Shown here one piece after another: positions 51,265-60,790 of a DNA stretch of 64,000 bases. The number at the start of each line of letters is the position of its first letter. The stretch's first letter is position 1. Position numbers and translations under genes: made by a program. Source of the stretch: Saprospiraceae bacterium (GTDB lineage: Bacteria; Bacteroidota; Bacteroidia; Chitinophagales; Saprospiraceae). The notes beneath the pieces were generated by a model. It worked only from the letters and a program-made list of their open reading frames with translations. It was not told the DNA's origin and made no database searches. The DNA lies in contig JADJVK010000014.1 in the NCBI GenBank assembly GCA_016710625.1, forward strand, positions 28,952 to 92,951, in the 5' to 3' direction.

Positions 51265-51957
51265 ATGAATAATTTACCAATTGTTGAATTAATTGATAAT
51301 GGACTGATTGCTTATGAATCAGCATGGGAACAACAAACAATTTTACACAAACAACTAATTCAGAACAAATTAGAAGCAAGAAAACTATCTCCGAATATAG
51401 TTTTTGAGCAAAAAAATCATTATTTTTTACTTTGCGAACATCCTCATGTATATACATTAGGTAAGAGTGGTAAACCTGACCATTTACTCATCAATGACGA
51501 ATTTTTGAAAAATATTGGTGCTACATTTTATCCAATCAATAGAGGTGGGGATATTACCTATCATGGTCCTGGTCAAATCGTAGGATATCCGATTTTGGAC
51601 TTGGAAAATTTTATTACGGATGTCCATGTATATGTTCGTAATCTAGAGCAAATCATGATAAATGTTTTAGCCAAATATCAATTGGAGGGCATTCGATATA
51701 AAGAATATACTGGTGTTTGGTTGGGACCAGAGAAAGGAAAACCAGCTAGAAAGATATGTGCAATTGGGGTACATTTGAGTAGATGGGTTACGCTACATGG
51801 ATTTGCTTTTAATGTAAATACTAATTTGGATTATTTTAATTATATAGTTCCATGTGGCATTGTTGACCCGGAAAAAAGTGTTACTACCTTGTCAAAAGAG
51901 TTGGGTTACGATTTGGATATCGAGGAGGTAAAGCTACAGGTTAGAAACGGAATTTGA
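51265..51957 (+). CDS. lipB: lipoyl(octanoyl) transferase
   Basis: Transfers octanoate from acyl carrier protein to lipoyl domains, the first step of lipoate synthesis. The 230-aa protein shows HPHVYTLGKSG, RGGDITYHGPGQIVGYP, the catalytic Lys region KICAIGVHLSRWVTLHG, and NYIVPCGI, with all family motifs. A conserved hypothetical gene follows after 24 bases. Confidence 0.96.
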   Translation: MNNLPIVELIDNGLIAYESAWEQQTILHKQLIQNKLEARKLSPNIVFEQKNHYFLLCEHPHVYTLGKSGKPDHLLINDEFLKNIGATFYPINRGGDITYHGPGQIVGYPILDLENFITDVHVYVRNLEQIMINVLAKYQLEGIRYKEYTGVWLGPEKGKPARKICAIGVHLSRWVTLHGFAFNVNTNLDYFNYIVPCGIVDPEKSVTTLSKELGYDLDIEEVKLQVRNGI

Positions 51958-51981
51958 AAATGTATTTAATTGTAAATTAGC

Positions 51982-52392
51982 ATGTTAAAAGATATTGAGT
52001 TTAAGAAAGTTGAAGATTTTGCAGTGGCAATGATTCCAAGAAATGAAATAATTGAAGGAGAACCAGAGCTTTGGGATTGCTATTTATTTAATTTGAAAGA
52101 GGTGGTATTGAAATGTGTTATAATAAACACCAGATCCTATGGCATTGTAGATGGAGTCGAGCAAAAAACGGCAACTTTTAGACATTTAATTGATGAATTA
52201 GGACCATTAGAATTTGTGAAATTGGAAGCCGTTGATGCCTCTTTATTTCATTTAAATACGGAGGTTTGGGTAAGTTTTCTAGAAAATAATCACTTATTTG
52301 ACAAAAGATATACTTTCGTTTCTGGAAGTATTGATCAATCAAATTTTACTACTATTCCATTTTTGAATCAAAAAGGAGTCATGATTAGATAG
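51982..52392 (+). CDS. conserved Bacteroidota hypothetical protein
   Basis: 136-aa soluble protein of a family widespread in Bacteroidota that is sometimes mislabelled 'phenylalanyl-tRNA synthetase alpha subunit'. No synthetase motif is present. Conserved-looking parts are DCYLFNLKE, TATFRHLIDELGP and the end LNQKGVMIR. It lies 24 bases after lipB and may be cotranscribed. Function unknown. Confidence 0.75.
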   Translation: MLKDIEFKKVEDFAVAMIPRNEIIEGEPELWDCYLFNLKEVVLKCVIINTRSYGIVDGVEQKTATFRHLIDELGPLEFVKLEAVDASLFHLNTEVWVSFLENNHLFDKRYTFVSGSIDQSNFTTIPFLNQKGVMIR

Positions 52393-52463
52393 AATATACT
52401 TAGTTTAGTTCTAAATATTCATCAATTAAAAATCAACAACAAAGTTTGTTTTGAAAGATTGAG

Positions 52464-54858
52464 TTAATCTTTACGCCCATTCCTATTGATATTGGTAGAA
52501 TTAGCTTGTTGGGTGCTAAAAAGCACTACATCTTGTACATTTACATGAGCTGGTTGAGAAACAATATAAAGTATTGCTTCTGCAACATCTGAAGATTTTA
52601 GAGGTTGGAAATCATTATAAATTTTAGCTTTTTCAGTATCGCCATCGAATCTTGTTAACGCAAATTCTGTTTCTTCCACATGTCCTGGAGAAACTTGGCT
52701 CACTCTGATATTATGCTTATATAAATCTAGTCGAATTCCTTTCGTTAATGCTTCCACAGCATGTTTGGTGGCACAATAAACTGCACCGTTTGGATAAACT
52801 TCTTTGCCAGCAGAGGAGCTAATATTGATGATATGCCCATGATTCCGCTCTACCATTAATGGGGAAATTTTTCTGGTAATATATAGTAAACCTTTAACAT
52901 TGGTGTCGATCATTTCTTGCCAATGATCCCAATTTCCCTCTTGAATTGAATCCAATCCCTTTGCTTTCCCAGCATTATTCAATAAAATATCTATCTTTTT
53001 CCAATCCTCTGGAAGATTATCAATTGCATAATCAATTTGTTCTGTTGAAGTTATGTCGAAAGGTAATTTTAAAACTTTACATTCATAATTGGATTCCAAC
53101 TCCAACCGCATAATATCTAACTTTTCTTTTCTTCTTCCTGTTAATATTAGACGATATCCATTTTTTGCAAAAAGATTTGCAGTTGCTTTTCCAATTCCAG
53201 AGGTAGCTCCAGTTATTAAAATAGTACCTTTATACGTTGGTTTTTTATAGAACTTACTGATTTTGTATGCATTAAATACATTGTCATTATCTAGAGTCCT
53301 TAATTCAGGATTGTTAATAATAGATTTTAAATAATATTTTTCAGCCAGTTCGAACTCATTCAAATCCAAATAAACATTTGCAAGATCATAATAAGCAAAA
53401 GGATGTTTGGGCTCAAAAGATAATGTTTGATGAAAATATCGGATAGCTTTTTTGTGCTTTCCAAAATGTTCATATTGTATTGTGCCCAATAAATAATAAA
53501 TTTCACTATTTTCAGGATCATTTAACAATGCCAATTTTAAATGCTTTACAGCTTTCTTTTGATTACCTTTGGAATGAGCTAAATATAATTTACCGAGCTT
53601 TAACTGTATGTCTTTGAACTGTTTATCTAAAATTGCTACCTTTTCAAAATTATCAATTGCATTTTTATAATCCTTTTCAATTTCTCCTAATTCACCTAAT
53701 AAATAATATGTTTTTACATTATATTTATCGTATTCCAAAACTTGGGTAAGTTGTTTTTTTTGCACCTAAAAGATTGTTTTGAAATCTAGCAAGCAAAAGT
53801 GCATAATGGTACCTGGCTGAAATATCTTGCTTATTAGTTTCTAGGTAAAGATCAACATCATCAATAGCTTTTGCTACATTTCCAGATTCAGCATCGTTAA
53901 AAGCTTGGTCGAGGATTGGATGATTAAATCTAATGTTTGCTTGATTTGTTGCTATATTTGTTGGTTTTTCAGCTGCTATTTCAATTTGTTTTGGAGCTTG
54001 TATTATAATTTCATCATCACTTTGTGGGCTGATTTCATAATCATTTGGTTGGAAATAAGTTACTTCTTCTTCAATTGATTCATTTTCAGATTTTTCGAAA
54101 TGTTCACTTATTTCATAGTTATCACTGTCTGCCACTTTCGATTGCAATAAATCCCAACCTGGTAAATTTGTTAGGAATTCTTCCTCCATTTCCGCTTCAG
54201 AATCTTGCAACAACTCTTTTTCTTCATGATTTAAGTGTTCATAATTTACTGAAGGGATATTTTCTTTTGGAGATTCATTCGAAATTTGTGGAGAAATCCC
54301 ATTGCTTTTTAATAGTTTTAATAGTACTTGCCCACCATTATTAGCTATCTGCTCAAATGGATAATGTTCGACAGATCTTAAAAATCTTAATACATCGCCC
54401 ACTTCAGCAGCAATATTTTTGATTTTTTCTAATCTATTTGCAGCAACTTTATCCGATTTTAATTTTCTTACTTCTAAATATTTATTTTGCCAGAAATTTA
54501 AATATTCTATAACATTTTTTATTTTTTCAAAAGCTGTAGGAAAATTAATTGTATTGCCATTTTCTGTTACTGCTGTTCCATCTGCAATAACAAAAATATT
54601 ATTTGAATGATTGTGTTGTAATAAATTTAAGAAATCGGACATACAGTTTTCCGATTTGATAAAATTATCTGAGATTAAAAAAAGGATGGTACTATTTGAA
54701 AAGGAAGATAATTGTTGTACAAGATTTTTTTCATTTTCATTATCATAGATAGCAATCATTTTATTGGACACATTATTTTCCTTCAAATAGTTTTCCAACT
54801 CATTTGCAAGCAAAAAATTTGCTACCTGATATGCTATAATACAATTTTTACTCGTCAT
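52464..54858 (-). CDS. TIR-like/TPR/short-chain dehydrogenase fusion protein (frameshifted)
   Basis: About 797 aa after removing one base from the T8 run 53754-53761, which joins LLGAKK to QLTQVLEYDKY; 2395-1 bases is divisible by 3. Residues 1-130 look like a TIR domain (NCIIAYQVANFLLANELE; ILFLISDNFIKSENCMSDFL). After an acidic linker come about six TPR units (310-540). From about 550 follows a complete classical SDR: TGATSGIG, LLNNAG, ISSSAG and YCATK. The TIR catalytic-Glu position appears to be Asp. It starts 3 bases after a thioredoxin lipoprotein gene. Reaction unknown; the SDR part looks active. Confidence 0.8.
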
Positions 54859-54861
54859 TAT

Positions 54862-56172
54862 CTATTTCATATTTTGAATCTGAGCATCAAAATCTTTTTT
54901 AAATTTGGAATACTCACTAGTTGCTGGTCCATAAAAGCCAGTATATATTTTTTGGATAATATTTTTTTTGTTCAAAAATAAAATGGTTGGAAATGCTGAC
55001 GGATTTATCACTTGTGGAAAAACTAATGGTATTTCATCTTTACTTGCCTTTCCAACATGACAAATGTCATAATTGATTCCCATTACTCTTTTATATTCTT
55101 TCAAATGTTTATTTGCCAAAGTTGTATCTTTATATCTTTCAAAATAAGTACCAATTATTTCAAAATTGCTATTTGGATGCTCTTTTTGGTAATTTACAAG
55201 AAATTTTGTGGCATCTTTACAATTCGGGCACCATGTCCCAGATATCAAAATCACCTTGTTTTTTCCATTATATTTTCCAGTATTTAAATTAAATGATTGA
55301 TTATCTGTATTTTTAAATTGTTGATTTACTGGACTTGAGGAAAATTTAGTCAACTCAAATGGATAAGCTAAAGTATTACTAGTAGTCTTTTTGGAAGAAC
55401 AAGTAGCCTTGTAATTTTTTCCAGAATAAAATATTCCATTTATTGTATTATCAGCTTCTATTTTTCCTTCAAACAAAAAGGCATGAGCTCCATCGAAACA
55501 TGAAAGATACAATTTATTGGCTTGAACTGTGCCGTCTAAGTAGCGGTAATCACCACTTTCTGTAAGGAATGTCCCAGTTAAATTATTTTCAGCTTGAACG
55601 AATTCTCCAATTGCTTTAGTGGTGTCTTTGTCATCCATAAAAACAGTTTCCCATTTTCCTGAGATATCCGCAATTGGCTTTTTCTTTAAATTCGTAAATC
55701 GGTAATCTTGGCTGTATTTTGCTTGAAATGGTATTCTATAATTATCTTTCGAAGGCACCACCCATTCGCCATCCATAATTCCCACGTTAAAAACTGCATG
55801 AAGATAGGTGTCATACTCTGGAAAATAGGCTTCGATTGTATCATGAGCAGTAGCTTTATCTCTACCAATTTTTATTTGGTCCACTCTTATTTTTTCGGAA
55901 CCGTTGATAAATTCTAAATGAATCTTGTTTGTAGAATCATATACAACTTCGAAATTGAAAGGTAATTCAGCACCTGAAACAAAATCAGAACCTATTGCAG
56001 GCTCTTTTTTAGTTCCAACTCCTCTATTGTAACCTTCCAAAAACATAACACCTCGCCACTTTCCAGGTGCTAATATTTCATAAGTTGAATTAGTTGTTAT
56101 ACAAGCTGTAAATACAGTGGAAATAACAAAGATTAATAAAATTAATGGATAAAAGTTTTTAATTGAATACAT
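54862..56172 (-). CDS. lipoprotein with C-terminal thioredoxin domain
   Basis: 436 aa. Lipoprotein signal (STVFTACITT, Cys 24). Residues up to about 280 form beta-rich repeats without clear homology (GKWRGVMFLEGYNRG; SGKWETVFMDDKD; GTFLTESGDYRYLDG). The C-terminus is a TlpA-like thioredoxin with ISGTWCPNCKDATKFL. It probably sits in the outer or inner membrane facing the periplasm and handles thiols. Its start overlaps the upstream stop (TAATG) and the TIR/TPR/SDR gene follows after 3 bases, so the three form one operon. Confidence 0.82.
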   Translation of the reverse strand: MYSIKNFYPLILLIFVISTVFTACITTNSTYEILAPGKWRGVMFLEGYNRGVGTKKEPAIGSDFVSGAELPFNFEVVYDSTNKIHLEFINGSEKIRVDQIKIGRDKATAHDTIEAYFPEYDTYLHAVFNVGIMDGEWVVPSKDNYRIPFQAKYSQDYRFTNLKKKPIADISGKWETVFMDDKDTTKAIGEFVQAENNLTGTFLTESGDYRYLDGTVQANKLYLSCFDGAHAFLFEGKIEADNTINGIFYSGKNYKATCSSKKTTSNTLAYPFELTKFSSSPVNQQFKNTDNQSFNLNTGKYNGKNKVILISGTWCPNCKDATKFLVNYQKEHPNSNFEIIGTYFERYKDTTLANKHLKEYKRVMGINYDICHVGKASKDEIPLVFPQVINPSAFPTILFLNKKNIIQKIYTGFYGPATSEYSKFKKDFDAQIQNMK

Positions 56173-56690
56173 TACTTAGTTTTTTCTCCAACAAAGTTAT
56201 GTTCTTTGTTCTTAAAGAGTATATTGAAAGTTGTCAAACTTCCATAAATTCTAGTTAAATATTGTTGAAGATCAATTTTTTCGTCCTCTTCTAATTTACT
56301 ACTATTTATTTTTTGCTCCATTACTCTCAATCTATCTCGAGTCATTGTGATTTTGTGAAAAAAAGTATCTATCGGAATTTCTTTGCCTTGAAGCCCAACT
56401 TCACCTGGTTCCAATATCATTTTTCCGTTTTTCCACTTATCAGCTATTGGAACTACTTCGCTAATGTCTGACCAAGCTTTTAATATTTTTACTAATGATT
56501 TTTCTGCTTCGTTGAAAGTGATGCTTTCTTCTGGTGCAATTGCTTCGATAACTTCCCAATTAGTATATTCTTTCCCAACTGATTTGATACCATATTGTAT
56601 AAAACATACTTCGTAAGCCACTACATGTAATCTTGTGATTACGCCTTCCCCATAAGCTGGATGCTTTACTCTTGAGCCAATTCCTAACAT
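56172..56690 (-). CDS. conserved protein with CarD/Tudor-like N-terminal domain
   Basis: 172 aa. The first 55 residues (GIGSRVKHPAYGEGVITRLH) resemble the small SH3-like domain of CarD and of UvrD/PcrA C-termini, which bind RNA polymerase. The rest is helical (FFHKITMTRDRLRVMEQKI) and is a Bacteroidota-type extension. ATG 56690 is favoured over an in-frame start seven codons upstream. It is translationally coupled to the thioredoxin lipoprotein. A regulatory or polymerase-binding role is inference only. Confidence 0.65.
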   Translation of the reverse strand: MLGIGSRVKHPAYGEGVITRLHVVAYEVCFIQYGIKSVGKEYTNWEVIEAIAPEESITFNEAEKSLVKILKAWSDISEVVPIADKWKNGKMILEPGEVGLQGKEIPIDTFFHKITMTRDRLRVMEQKINSSKLEEDEKIDLQQYLTRIYGSLTTFNILFKNKEHNFVGEKTK

Positions 56691-56772
56691 GTTAACAAAA
56701 TTTATTAACATATTAATAGCACATATTATACCAATATTAAATGTATGTAATGTATTCTAATTCAAATTAATA

Positions 56773-59562
56773 TCAAAACCCTTTAAATCCATCGACTTGG
56801 TTGCTTCGATTATATGGAACATTTAAAAATCCGAAAGTACCCGGCTTGGCTCTCAGATAAAAGGTATAGGTACCCCTTTGTGGTTGCCAACTTCCTCCTA
56901 TTTCCCAGCAGTGTAAGTCTCTATAAATGGTTAAATCAGGATAAGTTAAGGATTTGAATTTGAAATCATAACCAATATTTCCAAAACGAATACTCCATTT
57001 GTCTGTTATCTTGAGCTCCCCTTGAAAATTCAATGAATTACTTCCAATAACCAAAGTATCTCTTCCCTTTAAGGTTTTTGTTACATTTATTTGATAATTA
57101 TGACTAAGGCTGAAATTGTCGAAAAGGTCAACAATTGATAATTCTTTGTTTTCAGTCTTAGGAGTCACACTTTCAGTTGAAGTTGGTTTCACACCTCTTT
57201 GACTAATATTTATGGAAGAGTTTTGTGCTCCTTCTGGCTCGGTAGCTGGTTTTTTGGTGAATAAATCTCTAATTTGTCTGATGGTTGCCCTATTTGAAAT
57301 TACCATTGACAAATATTCAAACCTTAAAAGTCGTTTGTTTTTTTTCCATTCTAAGGTTTGGAGTCGGACTGGGAAATTGCCACTATAATCTTTTGCATAG
57401 GGGTCGAAGGTAGCAGAAAGACTCAGGTTTGTAAAATTCTTGAATAAATTGGTATTTGTGGACATACCAATCTGACTAAATTGAAACGAATCTGCAGCTA
57501 AATTGTAATTTCCACTGATATAAATATTTTCCAAAAGTTTTACTTTCTTATCTACGGTGTCTTTTTTGTTTCGATATTTTAACTCGAAATTATTAGTCAA
57601 ACTATAGCTTAAACTCATGCTTTTGGTCGTATTGGACGGATAGCCCAATATCGCACCTTCATATTTTGAATATAAACTAGAGTTCCATTTACCTAATAAA
57701 TCTAATGTTCTTAAACTATCAAAATAATTCCACTGTTTTGAAGTAAAACTTGGTGTAAATGAAAAGCCGACACTTGGGGTAATTACATGGCGAATTCCCT
57801 TTAGCCATCCTTTTTTCATTTGCAAAGTACCAAAAATTTTAGTTTGCATACTCACCCCAACATTGTAGTCAAATAGTGGTTTTAGCCCTCTATTGTAAAT
57901 GGTATCAATTTTTCCATTACTTAAAAGTACAGGATTTGGGTATTTTTTTGAACTATCTGAATTATAAATGGTGTCGTAACGGATGGTTTTATTTTTTTCA
58001 TCAAATGTTTTTGTGACGGATTGCAAATAGTAATAATCGTTAAAACTAATGTTCGGTGTTACGATGAAATATTTTGCAACTGTAAAAGAAGCATTCACAC
58101 TAGCACTATGTTTGATTCCAAATTGAGCATCTTTAAGTGTTTTGTTGGAAAATAAGGTAGTATCAGTCGTTTTAAAAGTATTTTGTAATCGGACGGAGTT
58201 TTGCATAGCGATTTTATCATACCATTTTTCACTACCAATTCTTTTTGAATCTTTGAATGGGAAAATAGTATTTACATTAAAATCTATATTGGGTAAATTA
58301 ATGGTCATTTCTCTGGTCCTCGTATTTTGAGAATGGGACATCGAAACTGCCAATGAATATGGTTTGCCTGGGAAACGTTGATTATAACTAAAGTTTGAAC
58401 TTAAGGAATTATCTGTTACACTTCGGTAGTCATTCCTATTAACTTGTTGATAACTATTGGTTTGTATATTTATTGACCCACCAATGGTTCTTGTAGGATG
58501 AGCTGCTGCATCTTGAGCATGTGATAATTTTAATCCATAGGCGAAAACAGAAACATCTTTACCTTCCACCTCAGATACATTTCTTGCAAAAGATAAATTA
58601 ATATTTCCTCTATATTTATAACGTTTAATATAATCACTTGATGCAGAGAGTCTTATTGTTCCTCTGAAAAAGATATCCGTCTTTAAAGTCAAATTAATTT
58701 GGTCGTTAATTGGAATATAATAACCCAATCCCAAAATTCCTAAACCTAAGTTGGGAGAGTTTTCGTAATTATTTGGAATTAAAATACCTTGATGCTTATT
58801 TTTATTGATTGGAAATAAACCAAATGGAAGCACAATCGGAGTAGGAATACCGCCTAATTCCAAAATAGAAGGTCCAATTACTGCTAATTTGTCAGGAACC
58901 AATTTCAGTTTGGTTGCTCGAATTCCAAAATGGGGATGTTCAGCATTACAAGTTGTAATAAATGCATCTTTATTGTAGATTATTTGCTTATTGTTTCCTG
59001 CTGAATCCACCTGAGTACTATCGGGGATAATTTTTGCTCTAGTGCTATGGACGTACAAATCATTTTGCTTGGATTTTGCTTGGCTAATGATTCCTTTTTT
59101 CGATTTAAAATTATATTTCAATTCATCGCTCAAAAAAGTTTGAGTGGCATCTTTGAATTCAGGTCTTCCTGCTATTTTTCCAGTACTGTCTTTTACACCA
59201 TAGGCAGTTGCGACATTATTTTTTCGATTAATTTCTATATAATCTGACCTTAAAGAAAAGGTCTCGTATTTCAAAGTCGCTTTTCTGCCCAAACCATATA
59301 ATTGGATAATCTCACTTTCGTTATCAATAATAACCGAATCTTCAGCTGTATAAGTAATTTCTGTTTCAATTGCATCTTTAGAAATATTGATTGGTTTCCT
59401 CAATACAATACTATCTTTAGACAATTTTTTAGTAGTATCTGAGTTTATAGTAATCAAACTATCTGCTTTTGTTTGGGCATTAATAGTTGATACCAATAAG
59501 AAACTACAAATAAATTGAAGCAGAATACACTTAAAAAATGATATTTTTTTGTTTATTTGCAT
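56773..59562 (-). CDS. lptD: LPS-assembly protein LptD, Bacteroidota type
   Basis: 929-aa outer-membrane protein that inserts lipopolysaccharide into the outer leaflet. It has a signal peptide (to TINAQ) and an N-terminal OstA/LptA-like beta-jellyroll (about residues 80-230: SDYIEINRKNNVATAYG, LKYNFKSKKGI). A very large barrel follows, ending near QPQRGTYTFYLRAKPGTFGF. Length is normal. The divergent amidase gene begins 50 bases away, a cluster seen in other Bacteroidota. Confidence 0.9.
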   Translation of the reverse strand: MQINKKISFFKCILLQFICSFLLVSTINAQTKADSLITINSDTTKKLSKDSIVLRKPINISKDAIETEITYTAEDSVIIDNESEIIQLYGLGRKATLKYETFSLRSDYIEINRKNNVATAYGVKDSTGKIAGRPEFKDATQTFLSDELKYNFKSKKGIISQAKSKQNDLYVHSTRAKIIPDSTQVDSAGNNKQIIYNKDAFITTCNAEHPHFGIRATKLKLVPDKLAVIGPSILELGGIPTPIVLPFGLFPINKNKHQGILIPNNYENSPNLGLGILGLGYYIPINDQINLTLKTDIFFRGTIRLSASSDYIKRYKYRGNINLSFARNVSEVEGKDVSVFAYGLKLSHAQDAAAHPTRTIGGSINIQTNSYQQVNRNDYRSVTDNSLSSNFSYNQRFPGKPYSLAVSMSHSQNTRTREMTINLPNIDFNVNTIFPFKDSKRIGSEKWYDKIAMQNSVRLQNTFKTTDTTLFSNKTLKDAQFGIKHSASVNASFTVAKYFIVTPNISFNDYYYLQSVTKTFDEKNKTIRYDTIYNSDSSKKYPNPVLLSNGKIDTIYNRGLKPLFDYNVGVSMQTKIFGTLQMKKGWLKGIRHVITPSVGFSFTPSFTSKQWNYFDSLRTLDLLGKWNSSLYSKYEGAILGYPSNTTKSMSLSYSLTNNFELKYRNKKDTVDKKVKLLENIYISGNYNLAADSFQFSQIGMSTNTNLFKNFTNLSLSATFDPYAKDYSGNFPVRLQTLEWKKNKRLLRFEYLSMVISNRATIRQIRDLFTKKPATEPEGAQNSSINISQRGVKPTSTESVTPKTENKELSIVDLFDNFSLSHNYQINVTKTLKGRDTLVIGSNSLNFQGELKITDKWSIRFGNIGYDFKFKSLTYPDLTIYRDLHCWEIGGSWQPQRGTYTFYLRAKPGTFGFLNVPYNRSNQVDGFKGF

Positions 59563-59601
59563 TTAAATTAGAAATATCTTTCGCTCAATTAATGAGTTAT
59601 A

Positions 59602-59609
59602 TACGTTTG
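59602..59609 (+). promoter_or_regulatory. -7 element TACGTTTG, near-leaderless amidase transcript
   Basis: TACGTTTG ends 3 bases before the ATG at 59613, so the mRNA would be almost leaderless. It supports 59613 over an open-frame start further upstream at 59538, which would overlap lptD. Confidence 0.5.
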
Positions 59610-59612
59610 AAA

Positions 59613-60767
59613 ATGATAATTCGTTATCTGTTAATTGTTTTTTTTGTTTTTATTAACATTGCATTTAGTACATCAAATGTCAATAATGATTTATATGAGG
59701 GCAAATGTAAAACAAATTATCGCATCAAAAAAATTGTTTTGGATGCTGGTCATGGAGGAAACGATTCTGGATGCAAAAATAATGATATTACTGAAAAAAC
59801 AATTACATTAAAAATAGTTAAGAAAATAGGGGAGTTGATAGCAGAAAAGTATCCAGATATTGATATTGTTTACACTAGAAAAAAAGATGTTTTTGTGCCA
59901 TTATTTGAAAGATCAGATATCGCAAATAATGCAAAAGCAGATTTATTTATTTCCATTCACTGCAATGCAATGCCTAATCCAAAAAAAAATGGGCATATTT
60001 TTGGAACAGAAACCTACACTTTGGGTTTACATAAGGTCGAGAGTAATTTGGAGGTTGCCAAAAGAGAAAATAATTCAATTTTATTGGAAAAAGATTATTT
60101 GAAAAACTATAATGGTTATGATCCAAATTCTCCATTAAGCCATATTTTACTTTCTCAATTTCAAAGAGGATTTATGGGGCAAAGTATTAAATTTGCCGAG
60201 TTAGTTGAAAGTAAATTTTCTGCTGTTGCAAAAAGAAAAAGTAAAGGCGTAAAACAAGCTGGATTTTTGGTGCTTCATCAGACGGCGATGCCTAGTGTTT
60301 TGATAGAAACTGGTTTTTTATCAAATGAGGAGGAATGCCAGTTTTTAGCATCAGATGATGGACAATTAACTATTGCAAACTCAATAGTAAAATCTTTTGT
60401 TGCTTACAAAAACAAAATGGAAGAGAATGAAAATGGGGAAGATGAGTCAATTGCTGATGCACCAAAAGTGAAAAAAACTGAGAAAATAGATAAGAAAGAA
60501 AAAGCGGATAAGAAGTCAGAATCTTTAGTAATCAATAGAACATACAGAATTCAAATAGCTGCTTTGAGTAAAAAACCTGACCTGAATTCAAAAAAATGGT
60601 CTGAAATAGAAAAGGTACAAGTGGAAATGGAAAAAGGTTTGTTTAAATGTTACTCTATGGATTATGAAAATTATTCGGATGCAAAAGCAGAAATCAACCG
60701 TTTAAAAAATATAGGATTTAAGGATGTTTTTTTAGTCATGTATGAAAATGGAAAAAAACTCTTCTGA
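59613..60767 (+). CDS. N-acetylmuramoyl-L-alanine amidase with SPOR-like domain
   Basis: About 384-aa exported zinc amidase that cleaves peptide stems from murein. Signal peptide (MIIRYLLIVFFVFINIAFS), Amidase_3 domain with VLDAGHGG (His), TEKT (Glu), SIHCNA (His) and the catalytic VLIETGFLSN (Glu). Then comes a Lys/Glu-rich linker and a C-terminal SPOR-like domain (TYRIQIAALSKKPDL, GFKDVFLVMYENGKKL), which would target denuded septal glycan. mlaD follows after 23 bases. Confidence 0.93.
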   Translation: MIIRYLLIVFFVFINIAFSTSNVNNDLYEGKCKTNYRIKKIVLDAGHGGNDSGCKNNDITEKTITLKIVKKIGELIAEKYPDIDIVYTRKKDVFVPLFERSDIANNAKADLFISIHCNAMPNPKKNGHIFGTETYTLGLHKVESNLEVAKRENNSILLEKDYLKNYNGYDPNSPLSHILLSQFQRGFMGQSIKFAELVESKFSAVAKRKSKGVKQAGFLVLHQTAMPSVLIETGFLSNEEECQFLASDDGQLTIANSIVKSFVAYKNKMEENENGEDESIADAPKVKKTEKIDKKEKADKKSESLVINRTYRIQIAALSKKPDLNSKKWSEIEKVQVEMEKGLFKCYSMDYENYSDAKAEINRLKNIGFKDVFLVMYENGKKLF

Positions 60768-60790
60768 ATCTAAAATATAATAAAAAAATT

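Noticed and set aside
9474..53761. Rescue of frameshifts by polymerase slippage on poly-A tracts
   Set aside because: Most of the runs are only 3-5 bases, much shorter than tracts known to slip; sequencing error explains them better.
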